Source: a bacterium
GTDB taxonomy: Bacteria; Zixibacteria; MSB-5A5; GN15; FEB-12
Length of the DNA: 5,599 bases
Assembly: GCA_030640905.1 (NCBI GenBank)
Contig: DAOWIM010000237.1
Span: 1 to 5,599 of the forward strand
Direction: 5' to 3'
Shown here piece by piece: positions 5,319 through 5,599 of this stretch. The notes beneath the pieces were generated by a model. It did not search any database. It saw nothing but the letters and a program-made list of their open reading frames with translations, and was not told the DNA's origin. Each line of letters starts with the position of its first letter. Position 1 is the stretch's first letter. The translations under genes and the position numbers were made by a program.

Positions 5319-5599
5319 ATGGGATCCTTGTACAGAAAAACAACATCTGAGAAAATCGGTGCCTGGTTAGGTCGCTCGCATTCCGATGGCGCCCTGCTGG
5401 TGCTGCGGCTGTTTGTCGGATTCATGATGTTGCTTGGTCACGGCGGCGACAAACTACTCAGGTTCGGCGAGCAGGTAACAAATTTTCCCGATCCATTAGG
5501 CTTGGGGTCCGGATTCAGTCTGGTTCTGGTAATTTTTGCCGAGTTCTTCTGTTCACTGGCGATAGTCTTTGGCGTGCTCACCCGCCTTGCCACCATACC
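5319..5599 (+). CDS. DoxX-family membrane protein, N-terminal part (runs off window)
   Basis: The 93 visible codons open with ATG 5319; an in-frame TGA at 5310-5312 rules out an upstream extension. After a polar N-terminus come a hydrophobic helix at about 25-40 (ALLVLRLFVGFMMLLGHG), the short loop HGGDKLLRFGEQVTNFPDPLG at about 41-61, and a second helix at about 66-86 (FSLVLVIFAEFFCSLAIVFG). The pattern of first helix, H-G-x-x-K, F-P, then an A-E-F-type second helix is characteristic of DoxX/DoxD-like four-helix inner-membrane proteins. These include the thiosulfate:quinone oxidoreductase subunit but are mostly of unknown role. The ribosome binding site is poor (GAAACGAG). The 3' part, roughly half the gene, is missing because the window ends. 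Confidence 0.85.
   Translation, partial: MGSLYRKTTSEKIGAWLGRSHSDGALLVLRLFVGFMMLLGHGGDKLLRFGEQVTNFPDPLGLGSGFSLVLVIFAEFFCSLAIVFGVLTRLATI

Noticed and set aside
5141..5425. Minus-strand open frame of 94 codons between the acetyltransferase and doxX-like genes
   Set aside because: It overlaps the doxX-like start antisense and the acetyltransferase start, is rich in Arg, Ser and Pro, has no recognisable motif, and has no evident ribosome binding site.

Overview
The window carries part or all of six protein-coding genes and looks like ordinary bacterial chromosome interrupted by one accessory two-gene locus. Five genes lie on the minus strand. In their direction of transcription they are a GNAT acetyltransferase, an M3-family oligoendopeptidase F, a fused HTH-XRE/ImmA-IrrE metalloprotease, a PIN-domain protein, and the 5' part of isoleucyl-tRNA synthetase (ileS). 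On the plus strand, divergent from the acetyltransferase, is the 5' part of a DoxX-family membrane protein that runs off the right edge. No rRNA, tRNA, CRISPR array, transposase or integrase was seen.

The organism cannot be fixed from this sequence. GC content is intermediate. The IleRS is of the type with a G-x-P-G-I-H-H form of the HIGH motif, which is found in Bacteroidetes and relatives among others. A Gram-negative lineage, perhaps in the FCB superphylum, is a weak guess.

Left edge (1-118): a near-perfect 118-bp palindrome with one mismatched pair and no loop. It lies inside ileS. One arm continues the IleRS reading frame sensibly and the other is its mirror copy, so the first ~53 bases are most likely a fold-back assembly or amplification artefact rather than genomic sequence. 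ileS should be read as truncated there.

Middle (839-2806): a putative toxin-antitoxin module. The first gene combines an N-terminal XRE helix-turn-helix, an ImmA/IrrE-type HExxH metalloprotease and a C-terminal helical tail resembling UPF0175-type antitoxins. The second gene encodes a PIN-domain RNase-like protein resembling the DUF3368 group; its start overlaps the end of the first gene by 32 bp. Upstream is an AT-rich 305-bp region with several inverted repeats, one of them over the -35 box of a candidate promoter. This is consistent with autoregulation by the HTH protein. The module sits between two housekeeping-type genes, pepF and ileS, which suggests insertion of a mobile accessory locus.

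Right part (2807-5599): pepF (cytosolic oligopeptide turnover) with the GNAT gene 73 bp upstream, probably co-transcribed, and the divergent doxX-like gene beyond a 174-bp intergenic region.
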